Notes: generated from the letters alone by a model not told the origin. 64,000 nt of DNA from 66-474 sp035695065 (GCA_035695065.1 DASSEW010000063.1:1-64000); one strand, 5' to 3'. Counted from the first letter of the stretch, positions 42,934-50,904 are shown. Program-made: numbers and translations.

Positions 42934-44448
42934 ATGAGCACCATCGCCACCGACACGACCGCACCCGCACCGATGCCGGCGTGGCCACAATTGTTCGGCC
43001 ATCCGCGTCCGCTGTGGATGCTGTTCATGACCGAGTTCTGGGAGCGCTTCGCGTTCTATTCGGTCAGTTGGGCGCTGGCGCTGTACATCGTGGCGCAGTT
43101 CTACCACGGCGATCCTTCGGGGCAGGCATGGGCCAGCGGCATCTTCGGCGCCTACACCGCATTGATCTACGGCACCGGCATTTTCGGCGGCTGGGTCGCC
43201 GACAAGCTGATCGGCTACCAGCGCACGATCCTGCTCGGCGCGCTGGTCATGGCCGCCGGCCTGTTCGTGCTGATGGTGCCCTCGCGCGCGATGCTGCTGC
43301 TCGGCCTTGCGCTGGTGATCGTCGGCGACGGCCTGTTCAAGCCGAACATCTCGACCATGGTCGGCCAGTTGTATGGTCGCGATGACCCGCGCCGCGACCG
43401 CGGTTTCATTCTCTTCTACATGGGCATCAACGCCGGTGCGCTGGTCGCGCCGCTGCTGACCGGCTGGCTGGCCGCGCACTTCACGCGCACGCCGATGCAG
43501 GAGAACTACCGGCTGGTGTTCCTCGCCGCCGGCATCGGCATGGTGCTCAGCCTGTTGTGGTTCTGGTTCGGCCGCCGGCAATTGAAGGAGGTGGGCCGTC
43601 CTGCGCCGGGCGCGCAAGGCTTGTCGCGCGTCGCGTGGGTGTTCCTCGGCGTGATCGTCGCGGTGCCGGTGGTGTGGCTGTTGCTCGACAAGCTCGGCGC
43701 CGCGGGCCTGCAGTGGCTGCTCGGGTTGCTGTTCGTCGCCGTGGCCGCGATGCTGCTGGTGGAAGCCGCGCGCTCGGGATCCGTGCAGACGCATCGCGTG
43801 CTGGCGATGCTGATCATCTTCGCTTTCAACATCCTGTTCTGGATGTTCTATTACCAGCTCGGCACCTCGTTCAATTTCCTCGCCGAAAACCTGGTGGACC
43901 GCACCTTCGCCGGCGGCTGGGTGTTCCCGGTCGGCTGGTTCCAGTCGGTGAGTCCGCTGGCGATCATCCTGCTGGCGCCGCCGCTGACGCTGGTCTGGGC
44001 GTGGCTCGACAAGCGCCGCATCGAGCCCTCGATTCCGCGCAAGTTCGGACTTGGCCTCGTGTTCAATGGGCTGGGTTTCCTGGTGCTGATGTTCGCGTTG
44101 TCGAAACTGATCGGCCCGGCCGGGTTGATTCCGTTCTGGCCGCTGGTGGCGACCTACGCGTTGCAGACTTTGGGCGAGCTGTGCCTGTCGCCGATCGGGC
44201 TTTCGATGGTGACCAAGCTCGCGCCGCCGCGGCTCGTCGGCTTCGCGATGGGCGGATGGTTCCTGTCGCTCGCGGTGGGCGGCAATTTGTCCGGCCTGTT
44301 CGCTACGCGCATCGCCGGCACTGGCGGCATGACGGCGGCCTCCGCGCTGTCGGGCTTCACCTTCGGCTTCTGGCTGCTGATCGGCGCGGGCGTGCTGCTG
44401 TTGCTGATTGCGCCGCTGGTGAACAGGCTGATGCATGGGGTGCGTTGA
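42934..44448 (+). CDS. POT/PTR family proton-dependent oligopeptide transporter
   Basis: An inner-membrane protein of 504 residues with 12-14 helices importing di-/tripeptides with protons. Family signatures: the E-x-x-E-R motif in FMTEFWERFAFYSVSWAL, GGWVADKLIGYQRTILLGA, GDGLFKPNISTMVGQLY and FILFYMGINAGALVAPLL. GTSFNFLAENLVDR near residue 315 and the final helices are typical of the bacterial group. The start is just downstream of a family B pair with CAAGGAAC as ribosome binding site. It lies between the tryptophan and tyrosine degradation genes, suggesting a role in peptide/amino acid use. Confidence 0.93.
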   Translation: MSTIATDTTAPAPMPAWPQLFGHPRPLWMLFMTEFWERFAFYSVSWALALYIVAQFYHGDPSGQAWASGIFGAYTALIYGTGIFGGWVADKLIGYQRTILLGALVMAAGLFVLMVPSRAMLLLGLALVIVGDGLFKPNISTMVGQLYGRDDPRRDRGFILFYMGINAGALVAPLLTGWLAAHFTRTPMQENYRLVFLAAGIGMVLSLLWFWFGRRQLKEVGRPAPGAQGLSRVAWVFLGVIVAVPVVWLLLDKLGAAGLQWLLGLLFVAVAAMLLVEAARSGSVQTHRVLAMLIIFAFNILFWMFYYQLGTSFNFLAENLVDRTFAGGWVFPVGWFQSVSPLAIILLAPPLTLVWAWLDKRRIEPSIPRKFGLGLVFNGLGFLVLMFALSKLIGPAGLIPFWPLVATYALQTLGELCLSPIGLSMVTKLAPPRLVGFAMGGWFLSLAVGGNLSGLFATRIAGTGGMTAASALSGFTFGFWLLIGAGVLLLLIAPLVNRLMHGVR

Positions 44449-44634
44449 GGGATGCTCTGGAAGCTACTGCGCTCGGCAGCTTGCGCGCCGGCGAGCTGGT
44501 GCTCGGATTAGGCCCGGTACATGGATGTACCGCTTTGGGGCCAAGGAATGCTCATGTACTGACGTGTACACTCCGCTTCCTGCGCTCCGGCGTCTCGCAA
44601 TCTGCCTTCGCTCGCTACGCTTCCAGAGCATCCC
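44449..44634. repeat. Family D long element, copy 2
   Basis: Perfect 16-bp terminal inverted arms GGGATGCTCTGGAAGC / GCTTCCAGAGCATCCC, enclosing the same core as copy 1 plus an extra stem GGTACATGGATGTACC. It starts just behind the transporter stop and fills most of the gap before hppD. Confidence 0.85.
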
Positions 44635-44707
44635 TGCCCGGTGTCAGCCGGAGGTGCCAGCTGGCGCGTTAGAATACGCGTTCCAGATTCAGCGTCCGGA
44701 GGACCTC

Positions 44708-45793
44708 ATGGCCGCCCAACCCAACATCGGCATGCAGCCGACCACGTTCGCCAACCCGATGGGCGTGGACGGTTTCGAATTCGTCGAATTCGCGGCGCCG
44801 GACGCGAAGCTCCTGCACGCGCTGTTCCCGAAGCTCGGTTTCATCGCCGTCGCGAAGCACAGGTCCAAGGCGATCACGCTGTACCGCCAGGGCGAATGCA
44901 ATTTCCTGGTCAACGAGCAGCCGGATTCCTTCGCCGCCGATTTCGTGGCGAAGCACGGGCCCTGCGCCTGCGGATTCGCGATCCGCTTCACGCGCCCCGC
45001 GAACGAAGTGCGCGAGGCCGCGCTGAAGAATGGCGCCGAACCGATCGCGAACAAGGAATCGAGCAAGGCCGTTGATGCACCGACCATCGTCGGCATCGGC
45101 GGTTGCATGCTGTACCTGGTGGATCGCTACGGCGACAAAGGCAGCGTGTTCGACGACTACGAATGGCTGCCGGGCGTGGAGCGCAAGCCAAAGGGCTTCG
45201 GCCTCACCTTCATCGATCACCTGACCCACAACGTCCTGTTCGGCAACATGAAGACGTGGGCGGATTACTACGAGCGCCTGTTCAACTTCCGCGAGATCAA
45301 GTATTTCGACATCAAGGGCGCCAAGACCGGCCTCGTTTCCAAGGCAATGACCGCGCCCGACGGGATGGTGCGGATTCCGCTCAACGAGTCGAACGATCCC
45401 AAGTCGCAGATCAACGAGTACCTCGACGAATACAAGGGCGAAGGCATCCAGCACATCGCGCTGTTCACCGACACGATCTACGACACGGTGGAAGCCATGC
45501 GCAAAGCCGGCGTCGAATTCTTGGACACGCCGGACACCTATTTCGAAGTGATCGACGTGCGCGTGCCGAACCACGGCGAGGACGTCCCGAGGCTCGCGAA
45601 GAACAAGATCCTGATCGATGCCGACCAGGAGACCAAGAAGCGCCTGCTGCTGCAGATCTTCACCCAGAACGTGATCGGCCCGATCTTCTTCGAGATCATC
45701 CAGCGCAAGGGCAACGAAGGCTTCGGCGAAGGCAACTTCCAGGCACTGTTCGAATCCATCGAGCGCGACCAGATGAAGCGGGGGGTGTTGTAA
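44708..45793 (+). CDS. hppD: 4-Hydroxyphenylpyruvate dioxygenase
   Basis: Converts 4-hydroxyphenylpyruvate to homogentisate in tyrosine catabolism, using Fe(II). The 361 residues contain the two-His-one-Glu ligands in FIDHLTHNV, IQHIALFTDTIYDTVEAM and GPIFFEIIQRKGNEGFGEGNF, and an N-terminal domain of the VOC fold (DGFEFVEFAAPDAKLLHALF). GGAGG 5 nt before the ATG decides the start; the longer frame upstream runs through a family D repeat. The next pathway gene hmgA is separated by a DUF559 unit of about 445 bp. Confidence 0.96.
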   Translation: MAAQPNIGMQPTTFANPMGVDGFEFVEFAAPDAKLLHALFPKLGFIAVAKHRSKAITLYRQGECNFLVNEQPDSFAADFVAKHGPCACGFAIRFTRPANEVREAALKNGAEPIANKESSKAVDAPTIVGIGGCMLYLVDRYGDKGSVFDDYEWLPGVERKPKGFGLTFIDHLTHNVLFGNMKTWADYYERLFNFREIKYFDIKGAKTGLVSKAMTAPDGMVRIPLNESNDPKSQINEYLDEYKGEGIQHIALFTDTIYDTVEAMRKAGVEFLDTPDTYFEVIDVRVPNHGEDVPRLAKNKILIDADQETKKRLLLQIFTQNVIGPIFFEIIQRKGNEGFGEGNFQALFESIERDQMKRGVL

Positions 45794-45900
45794 GCGAAGG
45801 TGCGACGGGCGCCACGCTCAATACCGAGGCCGCGCTTGAGCCCTTCGGCAGGTTTGGGGAGAGCTGCGTAGCGGAGTGATCGGTCGCAGGCGAGGAATCG

Positions 45901-45950
45901 GCTTTTGAACCCCTCTCCCTTCGGGAGAGGGGTAGGGGTGAGGGTTCGGG
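45901..45950 (+). repeat. Family A hairpin, left flank of DUF559 unit 1
   Basis: GCTTTTGAA, then the 10-bp stem CCCCTCTCCC / GGGAGAGGGG with a TTC loop, then the tail TAGGGGTGAGGGTTCGGG pointing at the gene. The GTG start of the nuclease gene follows immediately. Confidence 0.92.
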
Positions 45951-45951
45951 A

Positions 45952-46365
45952 GTGCCGAAACGCATCAATCCGCCATTGCCCAGCCGAACGCTCGAACACG
46001 CACATGTCCTGCGCCAGACAGGAACGGACGCGGAACACAAGTTGTGGCAACGGTTGCGCGGCGGCAAGTTGAATGGCTCCAAGTTCAGACGCCAGCATCC
46101 GATACCGCCGTACATCGCGCATTTCGTGTGTCTGAGAGCAAGGCTCGTCGTCGAACTGGACGGTTCGCAACACGGAAACGAGCAGGACGCAACGCGAACG
46201 CGCTTTCTGGAGGCGCAGGGCTTCAAGGTCATGCGATTCTGGGACAATGATGTCTTGCGTAATACGGACGCCGTGCTCGAGGCAATCTTGAGCGCCGTCG
46301 AAAACCGGACCCTCACCCCCACCCCTCTCCCGGAGGGAGAGGGGCTTCAAGAGCAAAACGCATGA
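45952..46365 (+). CDS. DUF559 (Vsr-like PD-(D/E)XK) endonuclease-domain protein, presumed catalytic Asp replaced
   Basis: A protein of 137 residues from a GTG start. Motifs of the DUF559 family are present: the Glu of TDAEHKLWQRLRGG, SKFRRQHPIPPYIAHFVCL, ARLVVELDGSQHGNEQDATR (E-x-D) and GFKVMRFWDNDVLRN. The family position before Phe in 'AxF' is usually Asp (VADFACL in the second copy); here it is His, a GAT to CAT change, so nuclease activity may be lost. The last residues (NRTLTPTPLPEGEGLQEQNA) are encoded by the right-hand hairpin. The stop overlaps the hmgA start as ATGA, so this inserted gene may now couple hmgA translation. Function is inferred from fold; related Vsr proteins nick DNA. 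Confidence 0.85.
   Translation: MPKRINPPLPSRTLEHAHVLRQTGTDAEHKLWQRLRGGKLNGSKFRRQHPIPPYIAHFVCLRARLVVELDGSQHGNEQDATRTRFLEAQGFKVMRFWDNDVLRNTDAVLEAILSAVENRTLTPTPLPEGEGLQEQNA
46309..46345. repeat. Family A hairpin, right flank of DUF559 unit 1
   Basis: The tail ACCCTCACCCCCA followed by the stem CCCCTCTCCC / GGGAGAGGGG with a GGA loop. It is the reverse complement of the left flank apart from a few bases. It overlaps the 3' end of the nuclease gene. Confidence 0.92.
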
Positions 46366-47690
46366 GCAACGGCAAGCAACCCGACGCACCGCGCGAACGC
46401 TACCTCTCCGGCTTCGGCAACGAGCACGCGACCGAGGCGTTGCCGGGTGCGCTGCCCGTAGGTCAGAACTCGCCGCAGCGCGTGGCGTATGGGCTTTATG
46501 CCGAGCAGCTTTCCGGTACCGCGTTCACCGCGCCGCGGCACGCGAACCGGCGGAGCTGGCTGTACCGCATCCGTCCGGCGGCGATGCACGGGCCGTTCGA
46601 AGCCTTTGCGCATCCGCATTTCCACAACCGTTTCGATGAAGCGCCGACTTCGCCGAACCAGTTGCGCTGGAGTCCGTTTCCGCTGCCGCAGGCACCGACC
46701 GATTTCGTGGATGGCCTCTACACGATGGCGGGCAACGGCAGCGCGGCGACGCAAGGCGGCTGCGGCTTGCATATCTACGCGTGCAACCGTTCGATGCAGG
46801 GCCGTTTCTTCTACGACGCCGACGGCGAGCTGGTGATCGTGCCGCAGCACGGCCGGCTGAAGATCGCCACGGAACTCGGCGTGCTGGAGATCGAGCCGCA
46901 GCAGATCGCGCTGATTCCGCGCGGCGTGCGTTTCCGCGTCGAGCTACTCGATGGCGAAGCGCGCGGCTATGTCGGCGAGAACTTCGGCGCGCCGTTGCGG
47001 CTGCCGGAATTGGGTCCGATCGGCTCCAACTGCCTCGCCAATGCGCGCGATTTCGAAGCACCCGCCGCAACCTACGAAGACGTGGATGGCGAATTCGAGC
47101 TGATCGCGAAGTTCCAGGGCAACCTCTGGCGCGCGGCGATGGATCACTCTCCGCTGGACGTGGTCGCCTGGCACGGAAACAACACGCCGTACCGCTATGA
47201 CCTGCGTCGCTTCAACACGATCGGTTCGATTTCATACGACCATCCCGATCCGTCCATCTTCACGGTGCTGACGTCGCCCTCCGACACGCCGGGCACGGCG
47301 AACATGGATTTCGTGATCTTCCCGCCGCGATGGCTGGTGGCGGAGAACACGTTCCGGCCGCCGTGGTTCCATCGCAACGTGATGAGCGAATTCATGGGCC
47401 TGATCCACGGCGCTTACGACGCCAAGGCGGAAGGTTTCGCGCCCGGCGGCGCTTCGCTGCACAACTGCATGAGCGGCCACGGCCCGGATGCGGAGACGTT
47501 CGCGAAAGCGAGCGCGAGCGACACGTCGAAACCGCAGCACATCGTGGACACCATGGCTTTCATGTTCGAGACGCTCCACGTGATCCATCCGACCCGGCAG
47601 GCGCTGGAGTCGCCGCAGCGGCAGCGCGATTACCAGGAGTGCTGGGCGGGGCTGAAGAAGCATTTCGATCCGTCACGCCGCGAGCGCTGA
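46362..47690 (+). CDS. hmgA: Homogentisate 1,2-dioxygenase
   Basis: Opens the ring of homogentisate to maleylacetoacetate with non-heme iron. The 442 residues start MSNGKQPDAPRERYLSGFGNEH, a family hallmark, and contain GGCGLHIYACNRSM, VVAWHGNNTPYRYDLRRF, and the iron-ligand region FRPPWFHRNVMSEFMGLIHG, with SLHNCMSGHGPD near the end. Length agrees with the family. Its ATG overlaps the stop of the inserted DUF559 gene. A methyltransferase and FAH follow. Confidence 0.96.
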   Translation: MSNGKQPDAPRERYLSGFGNEHATEALPGALPVGQNSPQRVAYGLYAEQLSGTAFTAPRHANRRSWLYRIRPAAMHGPFEAFAHPHFHNRFDEAPTSPNQLRWSPFPLPQAPTDFVDGLYTMAGNGSAATQGGCGLHIYACNRSMQGRFFYDADGELVIVPQHGRLKIATELGVLEIEPQQIALIPRGVRFRVELLDGEARGYVGENFGAPLRLPELGPIGSNCLANARDFEAPAATYEDVDGEFELIAKFQGNLWRAAMDHSPLDVVAWHGNNTPYRYDLRRFNTIGSISYDHPDPSIFTVLTSPSDTPGTANMDFVIFPPRWLVAENTFRPPWFHRNVMSEFMGLIHGAYDAKAEGFAPGGASLHNCMSGHGPDAETFAKASASDTSKPQHIVDTMAFMFETLHVIHPTRQALESPQRQRDYQECWAGLKKHFDPSRRER

Positions 47691-47701
47691 CGCACGCCAC
47701 G

Positions 47702-48448
47702 ATGGGAACGCAACCCTCCGCCGGGCTCGATCCGTACGCACACTACGCCGAGTGGAAGCAGTGGAGCGGCGCGTTCGCGCCGCGCGAGAAGGAGTCACGC
47801 TATTTCGCCGCGGAACTGCGCGGCATCCCGCTGCAGGGACGGCGCGTGCTGGAGATCGGCTTCGGAAACGGCGGGTTCCTCGCGTGGTGCCGCGCGCAAG
47901 GCGCGCAGGTGTTGGGCATCGAGATCAACGATGCCATGCTGGAAGCTGCGCGCCGCCACGGCTTCGAGGCGTCGAAAGCCACGCTCTCCGAACTCGCGGA
48001 ACGCGGCGAGCAGTACGACCTGATCGCCGCGTTCGACGTGCTCGAGCATTGGGACGCCGAAGAGCTGTTGCGGAACTTCGGCCTGGTCCGGAAACTGTTG
48101 CGCGAAGGCGGCACGTTCCTCGCGCGGTTCCCGAACGGGCAAAGCCCGTTCGGTCGCGTGTTCCAGCACGGCGATTTCAGCCACAAGAGCACGCTCTCAA
48201 GTTACAAGATCGAATACCTCGCCACGGCCACCGGATTGGAAGTGGCGCGGATCGCCAATGCACGCCGCGTTGCCGCCCACGCCGATCCGCTGTCGGTCCT
48301 GCGGCAGCGCTGGCTTGCCTGGCGCAGACGCCGCATCGAGCGCAAACTCTCGCGCTTGTACGGCATGCCGCGGTTGCCGCTGGATCCCAATCTCGTGGCC
48401 GTGCTGCGCAAGCCGCGACAGCAGAACGATTCCAACCCCAACGGATGA
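47702..48448 (+). CDS. SAM-dependent class I methyltransferase
   Basis: A protein of 248 residues. The Rossmann-type SAM site is visible: motif I RVLEIGFGNGGFLAWCRAQG, motif II VLGIEINDAMLEAARRHGFE, and motif IV YDLIAAFDVLEHWDAEELL, followed by LREGGTFLARFPNGQSPFG. The pattern fits UbiG/Methyltransf_11-23 type enzymes acting on small molecules or cell-surface glycans. The C-terminus is basic (LAWRRRRIERKLSRL). It lies 11 nt after hmgA and 4 nt before the FAH gene, so it is part of the operon, yet methylation is not a step of homogentisate breakdown. Substrate unknown. Confidence 0.85.
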   Translation: MGTQPSAGLDPYAHYAEWKQWSGAFAPREKESRYFAAELRGIPLQGRRVLEIGFGNGGFLAWCRAQGAQVLGIEINDAMLEAARRHGFEASKATLSELAERGEQYDLIAAFDVLEHWDAEELLRNFGLVRKLLREGGTFLARFPNGQSPFGRVFQHGDFSHKSTLSSYKIEYLATATGLEVARIANARRVAAHADPLSVLRQRWLAWRRRRIERKLSRLYGMPRLPLDPNLVAVLRKPRQQNDSNPNG

Positions 48449-48452
48449 CGCG

Positions 48453-49451
48453 ATGAAACTCGGATCTCTCAAGGAAGGCGGGCGGGACGGCACGCTGGTC
48501 GTGGTCAGCCGCGACCTGTGCCACGCGGTGCGCGCGAGCGACATCGCGCCGACGCTGCAGGCCGCGCTCGACGACTGGCAGAACACCGCGCCGCGCCTGC
48601 ACGCGCTCTACGACGCGCTCTGCCTGCACCGGCACAAGGCCGTGCAGCACGCCTTCGAACTCGACTTCAACGATCTGGCTTCGCCGTTGCCGCGCGCCTA
48701 CGAATTCGTGGACGGCAGCGCCTATCTGCCGCACGTGGAGCGGGTGCGCAAGGCGCGCGGTGCGCAGGTGCCGGAGAGCTTCTACACCGATCCGCTGATG
48801 TACCAGGCCACCAGCGCGGGCTTCCTCGGGCCGTGCGATCCGGTGCGCGTGCCGAGCGAGGACTACGGCATCGATCTCGAAGCCGAGGTGATGGTGGTCA
48901 CCGACGACGTGCCGATGGCGGTGACGCCGGAGGCCGCCTCAGAACACATCCAGCTGGTCGGGCTGGTCAATGATGTCTCGTTGCGCGCGCTGATTCCGAA
49001 CGAGTTGGCGAAAGGCTTCGGCTTCCTGCAATCCAAGCCGCGCTCGGCGCTGTCGCCGGTGCTGGTCACGCCCGACGAGCTGCGCGACGCGTGGCGCGAA
49101 GACAAGCTGCACCTGCCGATGCGCACCTGGATCAATGGCAAGTGGTTCGGCGAGGCGGAAGCGGGCGAAGACATGCAGTTCAACTTCGCGCAGTTGATCG
49201 CCCACGCCGCGAAGACGCGACCGCTCACCGCCGGCACGATCGTCGGCTCCGGCACCATCGCCAACCAGGACACTTCGAAGGGCGCGTCGTGCCTCGCCGA
49301 GCAGCGCACGGTGGAAACCCTGCGCGACGGCAAGCCGAGCACCCCGTTCCTGAAGTACGGCGACCTGATCAAGATCGAGATGCTGGACGTGGATGGCAAT
49401 TCGATTTTCGGGGCGATCGAACAACGCATCGAGGCACCACTCGCAAGATGA
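48453..49451 (+). CDS. fahA: Fumarylacetoacetate hydrolase family protein
   Basis: Probably the last step of tyrosine catabolism, hydrolysing fumarylacetoacetate. The 332 residues show the FAH fold metal ligands in EDYGIDLEAEVMVVTDDVPM, and DVSLRALIPNELAKGFGFLQSK, WINGKWFGEAEAGEDMQFNF, TAGTIVGSGTIANQDTSKGA, YGDLIKIEMLDVDGNSIFGA. The N-terminal extension (MKLGSLKEGGRDGTLVVVSR) is that of the bacterial FAH-like group found beside HmgA. No maleylacetoacetate isomerase gene is present in the cluster. The GNAT gene start overlaps its stop. Confidence 0.92.
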   Translation: MKLGSLKEGGRDGTLVVVSRDLCHAVRASDIAPTLQAALDDWQNTAPRLHALYDALCLHRHKAVQHAFELDFNDLASPLPRAYEFVDGSAYLPHVERVRKARGAQVPESFYTDPLMYQATSAGFLGPCDPVRVPSEDYGIDLEAEVMVVTDDVPMAVTPEAASEHIQLVGLVNDVSLRALIPNELAKGFGFLQSKPRSALSPVLVTPDELRDAWREDKLHLPMRTWINGKWFGEAEAGEDMQFNFAQLIAHAAKTRPLTAGTIVGSGTIANQDTSKGASCLAEQRTVETLRDGKPSTPFLKYGDLIKIEMLDVDGNSIFGAIEQRIEAPLAR

Positions 49452-50008
49452 GCGTTGTCGCGCCGGTTGCCGTGCCGGTTCTCGAGAGTCCGCGACTTCG
49501 CCTGCGGGCGCTGCGCGACGACGATGCCGAGGCATTGCTGGTGCTGCATGGCGATCCGGAAGTGATGCGCTACTGGAGCACCTCGCCCTGGACCGACATC
49601 GCGCAGGCGCACGCGCACCTGCAGCGCGCGCGCCGCGACTTCGAATCGGGCGGCGTCTTGCCGTGGGCGATCGCAACTGCTGCATCCGACGAGTTGATTG
49701 GTACGGTCACGCTGTTCCGGATCGACCGCGACCATCGCCGGGCGGAAGTCGGCTACGCGCTCGGCTCCGCGCATTGGGGCAAGGGACTCGCGAGCGAGGC
49801 GCTGGGAACCGTCCTGCGCCACGCATTCGATTCGATGCAACTGGAGCGCGTCGAGGCCGATACCGATCCGCGCAATACGTCTTCGCGCCGGATGCTGGAG
49901 CGGCTGGGCTTCGTGCAGGAAGGCACGCTGCGCCGGCGCTGGTTCGTCAACGACGAGTGGTGCGACACCGCGTTCTACGGACTGCTGCGCGAGGACTTCC
50001 GCGGGTGA
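49448..50008 (+). CDS. GNAT family N-acetyltransferase (RimJ/RimL-type)
   Basis: A protein of 186 residues of the Acetyltransf_3 type: opening ESPRLRLRALRDDDAEALLV, WAIATAASDELIGTVTLFRI, the acetyl-CoA pyrophosphate loop region GYALGSAHWGKGLASEALGT, and NTSSRRMLERLGFVQEGTLRR. The ATG overlaps the stop of the FAH gene and its own stop overlaps the next start, so the genes are translationally coupled. The substrate could be a ribosomal protein, amino acid or small amine; nothing here decides. Confidence 0.88.
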   Translation: MSVVAPVAVPVLESPRLRLRALRDDDAEALLVLHGDPEVMRYWSTSPWTDIAQAHAHLQRARRDFESGGVLPWAIATAASDELIGTVTLFRIDRDHRRAEVGYALGSAHWGKGLASEALGTVLRHAFDSMQLERVEADTDPRNTSSRRMLERLGFVQEGTLRRRWFVNDEWCDTAFYGLLREDFRG

Positions 50009-50409
50009 GCCTCGCCGCGCATTATCTCGAGATCCGCGACATCCATGTCACCGCGGTGATCGCTTCCGGCACGCTGTTCCTCGGCCGCGGCGCACTGGCG
50101 CTGGGACGCTGGCGGCATGTGATGCACCCGGTCCTGCGCTACGGTTCGATGCTGATCGACACCGTGCTGCTGGCGGCGGGCATCACGCTGATGTTCGTGA
50201 TCCACCAGTATCCGTTCGTCAACGGCTGGCTCACCACCAAGCTGTTCCTGCTGACCGTCTACATCGTGCTGGGCACGTTCGCGCTGAAACGTGCGCGCAC
50301 GCAGGGCATTCGCGCCACCTGCTACCTGCTGGCGCTGGCGACCTTCGCCTACATCATCAGCGTGGCGCTTGCGCACGATCCGCGCGGGATCTTCGCGCTG
50401 GTTCGCTGA
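50005..50409 (+). CDS. SirB2 family membrane protein
   Basis: A protein of 134 residues with four hydrophobic helices, matching the SirB2 family: an initial helix with HYLEIRDIHVTAVIASGTLF, RWRHVMHPVLRYGSMLIDTV, then LLAAGITLMFVIHQYPF and LTTKLFLLTVYIVLGTFALKR and a final helix. The conserved His residues (VMHPV, HQYPF) are present. SirB2 is an inner-membrane family of unknown biochemistry linked to respiratory physiology in some bacteria. The GTG start overlaps the upstream stop as GTGA. It is the last gene of this operon, convergent with the globin gene. Confidence 0.85.
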   Translation: MSLAAHYLEIRDIHVTAVIASGTLFLGRGALALGRWRHVMHPVLRYGSMLIDTVLLAAGITLMFVIHQYPFVNGWLTTKLFLLTVYIVLGTFALKRARTQGIRATCYLLALATFAYIISVALAHDPRGIFALVR

Positions 50410-50414
50410 ACGCC

Positions 50415-50825
50415 TCAGCCGTGCGCGGAGTCGCGTTCGCGTCGGCGCAGGTGGGCGCTGATGCCGAGCCCCACCCGCATGCCATAGCCGATGCGTTCGG
50501 CATAGCCGATCATCAGCTCCATCGATTCCGGATCGGGCAGCACCTCGCGCACGGTTTCGCGCCACAGCGCCAGCCAGCGCTCGAAGTGTTCGTTGCCGAT
50601 GCCGAGCGGCTGGTGCTTGCCGAGCGGATTGCCGCGATACTGCGCCGTGCGCAACGCGACCGTTGACCAGAACGAGGTCATCAGCGCCTTGTGATGGCTC
50701 CAGTCCTCCACGATCGGGTTGAACACCGGCCCGAGCATCGGGTCGGCACCGACCTTGTCGTAGAAACGGTCCACCAGTCGCGCCAGTCGCGCTTCGTCGA
50801 GTCCGGCTGGAATGGGGTCGTACAT
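50415..50825 (-). CDS. Class III truncated hemoglobin
   Basis: A heme protein of 136 residues with a 2-over-2 globin fold. Features of class III: LARLVDRFYDKVGADPMLGP at the start, FNPIVEDWSHHKALMTSFWS with distal histidines, and GKHQPLGIGNEHFERWLALW with the proximal His. Members bind oxygen or nitric oxide with high affinity; in several bacteria they act in NO or microaerobic response. ATG at 50825 gives MYDPIPAGLDEARL; a TTG at 50840 would add five residues. An Anr/Fnr-like box is centred 63 bp upstream, fitting control by oxygen. Confidence 0.9.
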   Translation of the reverse strand: MYDPIPAGLDEARLARLVDRFYDKVGADPMLGPVFNPIVEDWSHHKALMTSFWSTVALRTAQYRGNPLGKHQPLGIGNEHFERWLALWRETVREVLPDPESMELMIGYAERIGYGMRVGLGISAHLRRRERDSAHG

Positions 50826-50881
50826 GGGATGAAGGGACAAGAATCCAGGTTGAATTTTCGATCGCGCCGCCCCGTGCGGCC

Positions 50882-50895
50882 ATGACCTGGATCAA
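50882..50895 (-). promoter_or_regulatory. Anr/Fnr-type box upstream of the globin gene
   Basis: Read on the minus strand: TTGATCCAGGTCAT, against the TTGAT-N4-[AG]TCAA consensus of Fnr/Anr regulators, with one mismatch at the last base. It lies 57 bp before the globin start codon, between that gene and the GAPDH terminator. Confidence 0.6.
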
Positions 50896-50904
50896 GTCAA
50901 AACG

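Larger units (their letters stand above)
45901..46345 (+). mobile_element. Candidate mobile unit 1: DUF559 nuclease gene between inverted family A hairpins
   Basis: A left hairpin with inward-facing tail, one DUF559 gene, and a right hairpin in inverted orientation with its tail also facing the gene. The nuclease frame reads into the right hairpin. The unit separates hppD from hmgA, genes adjacent in the tyrosine degradation pathway. It has the same plan as unit 2 at the right end of the window. No target-site duplication is clear. Mobility is inferred. Confidence 0.5.
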
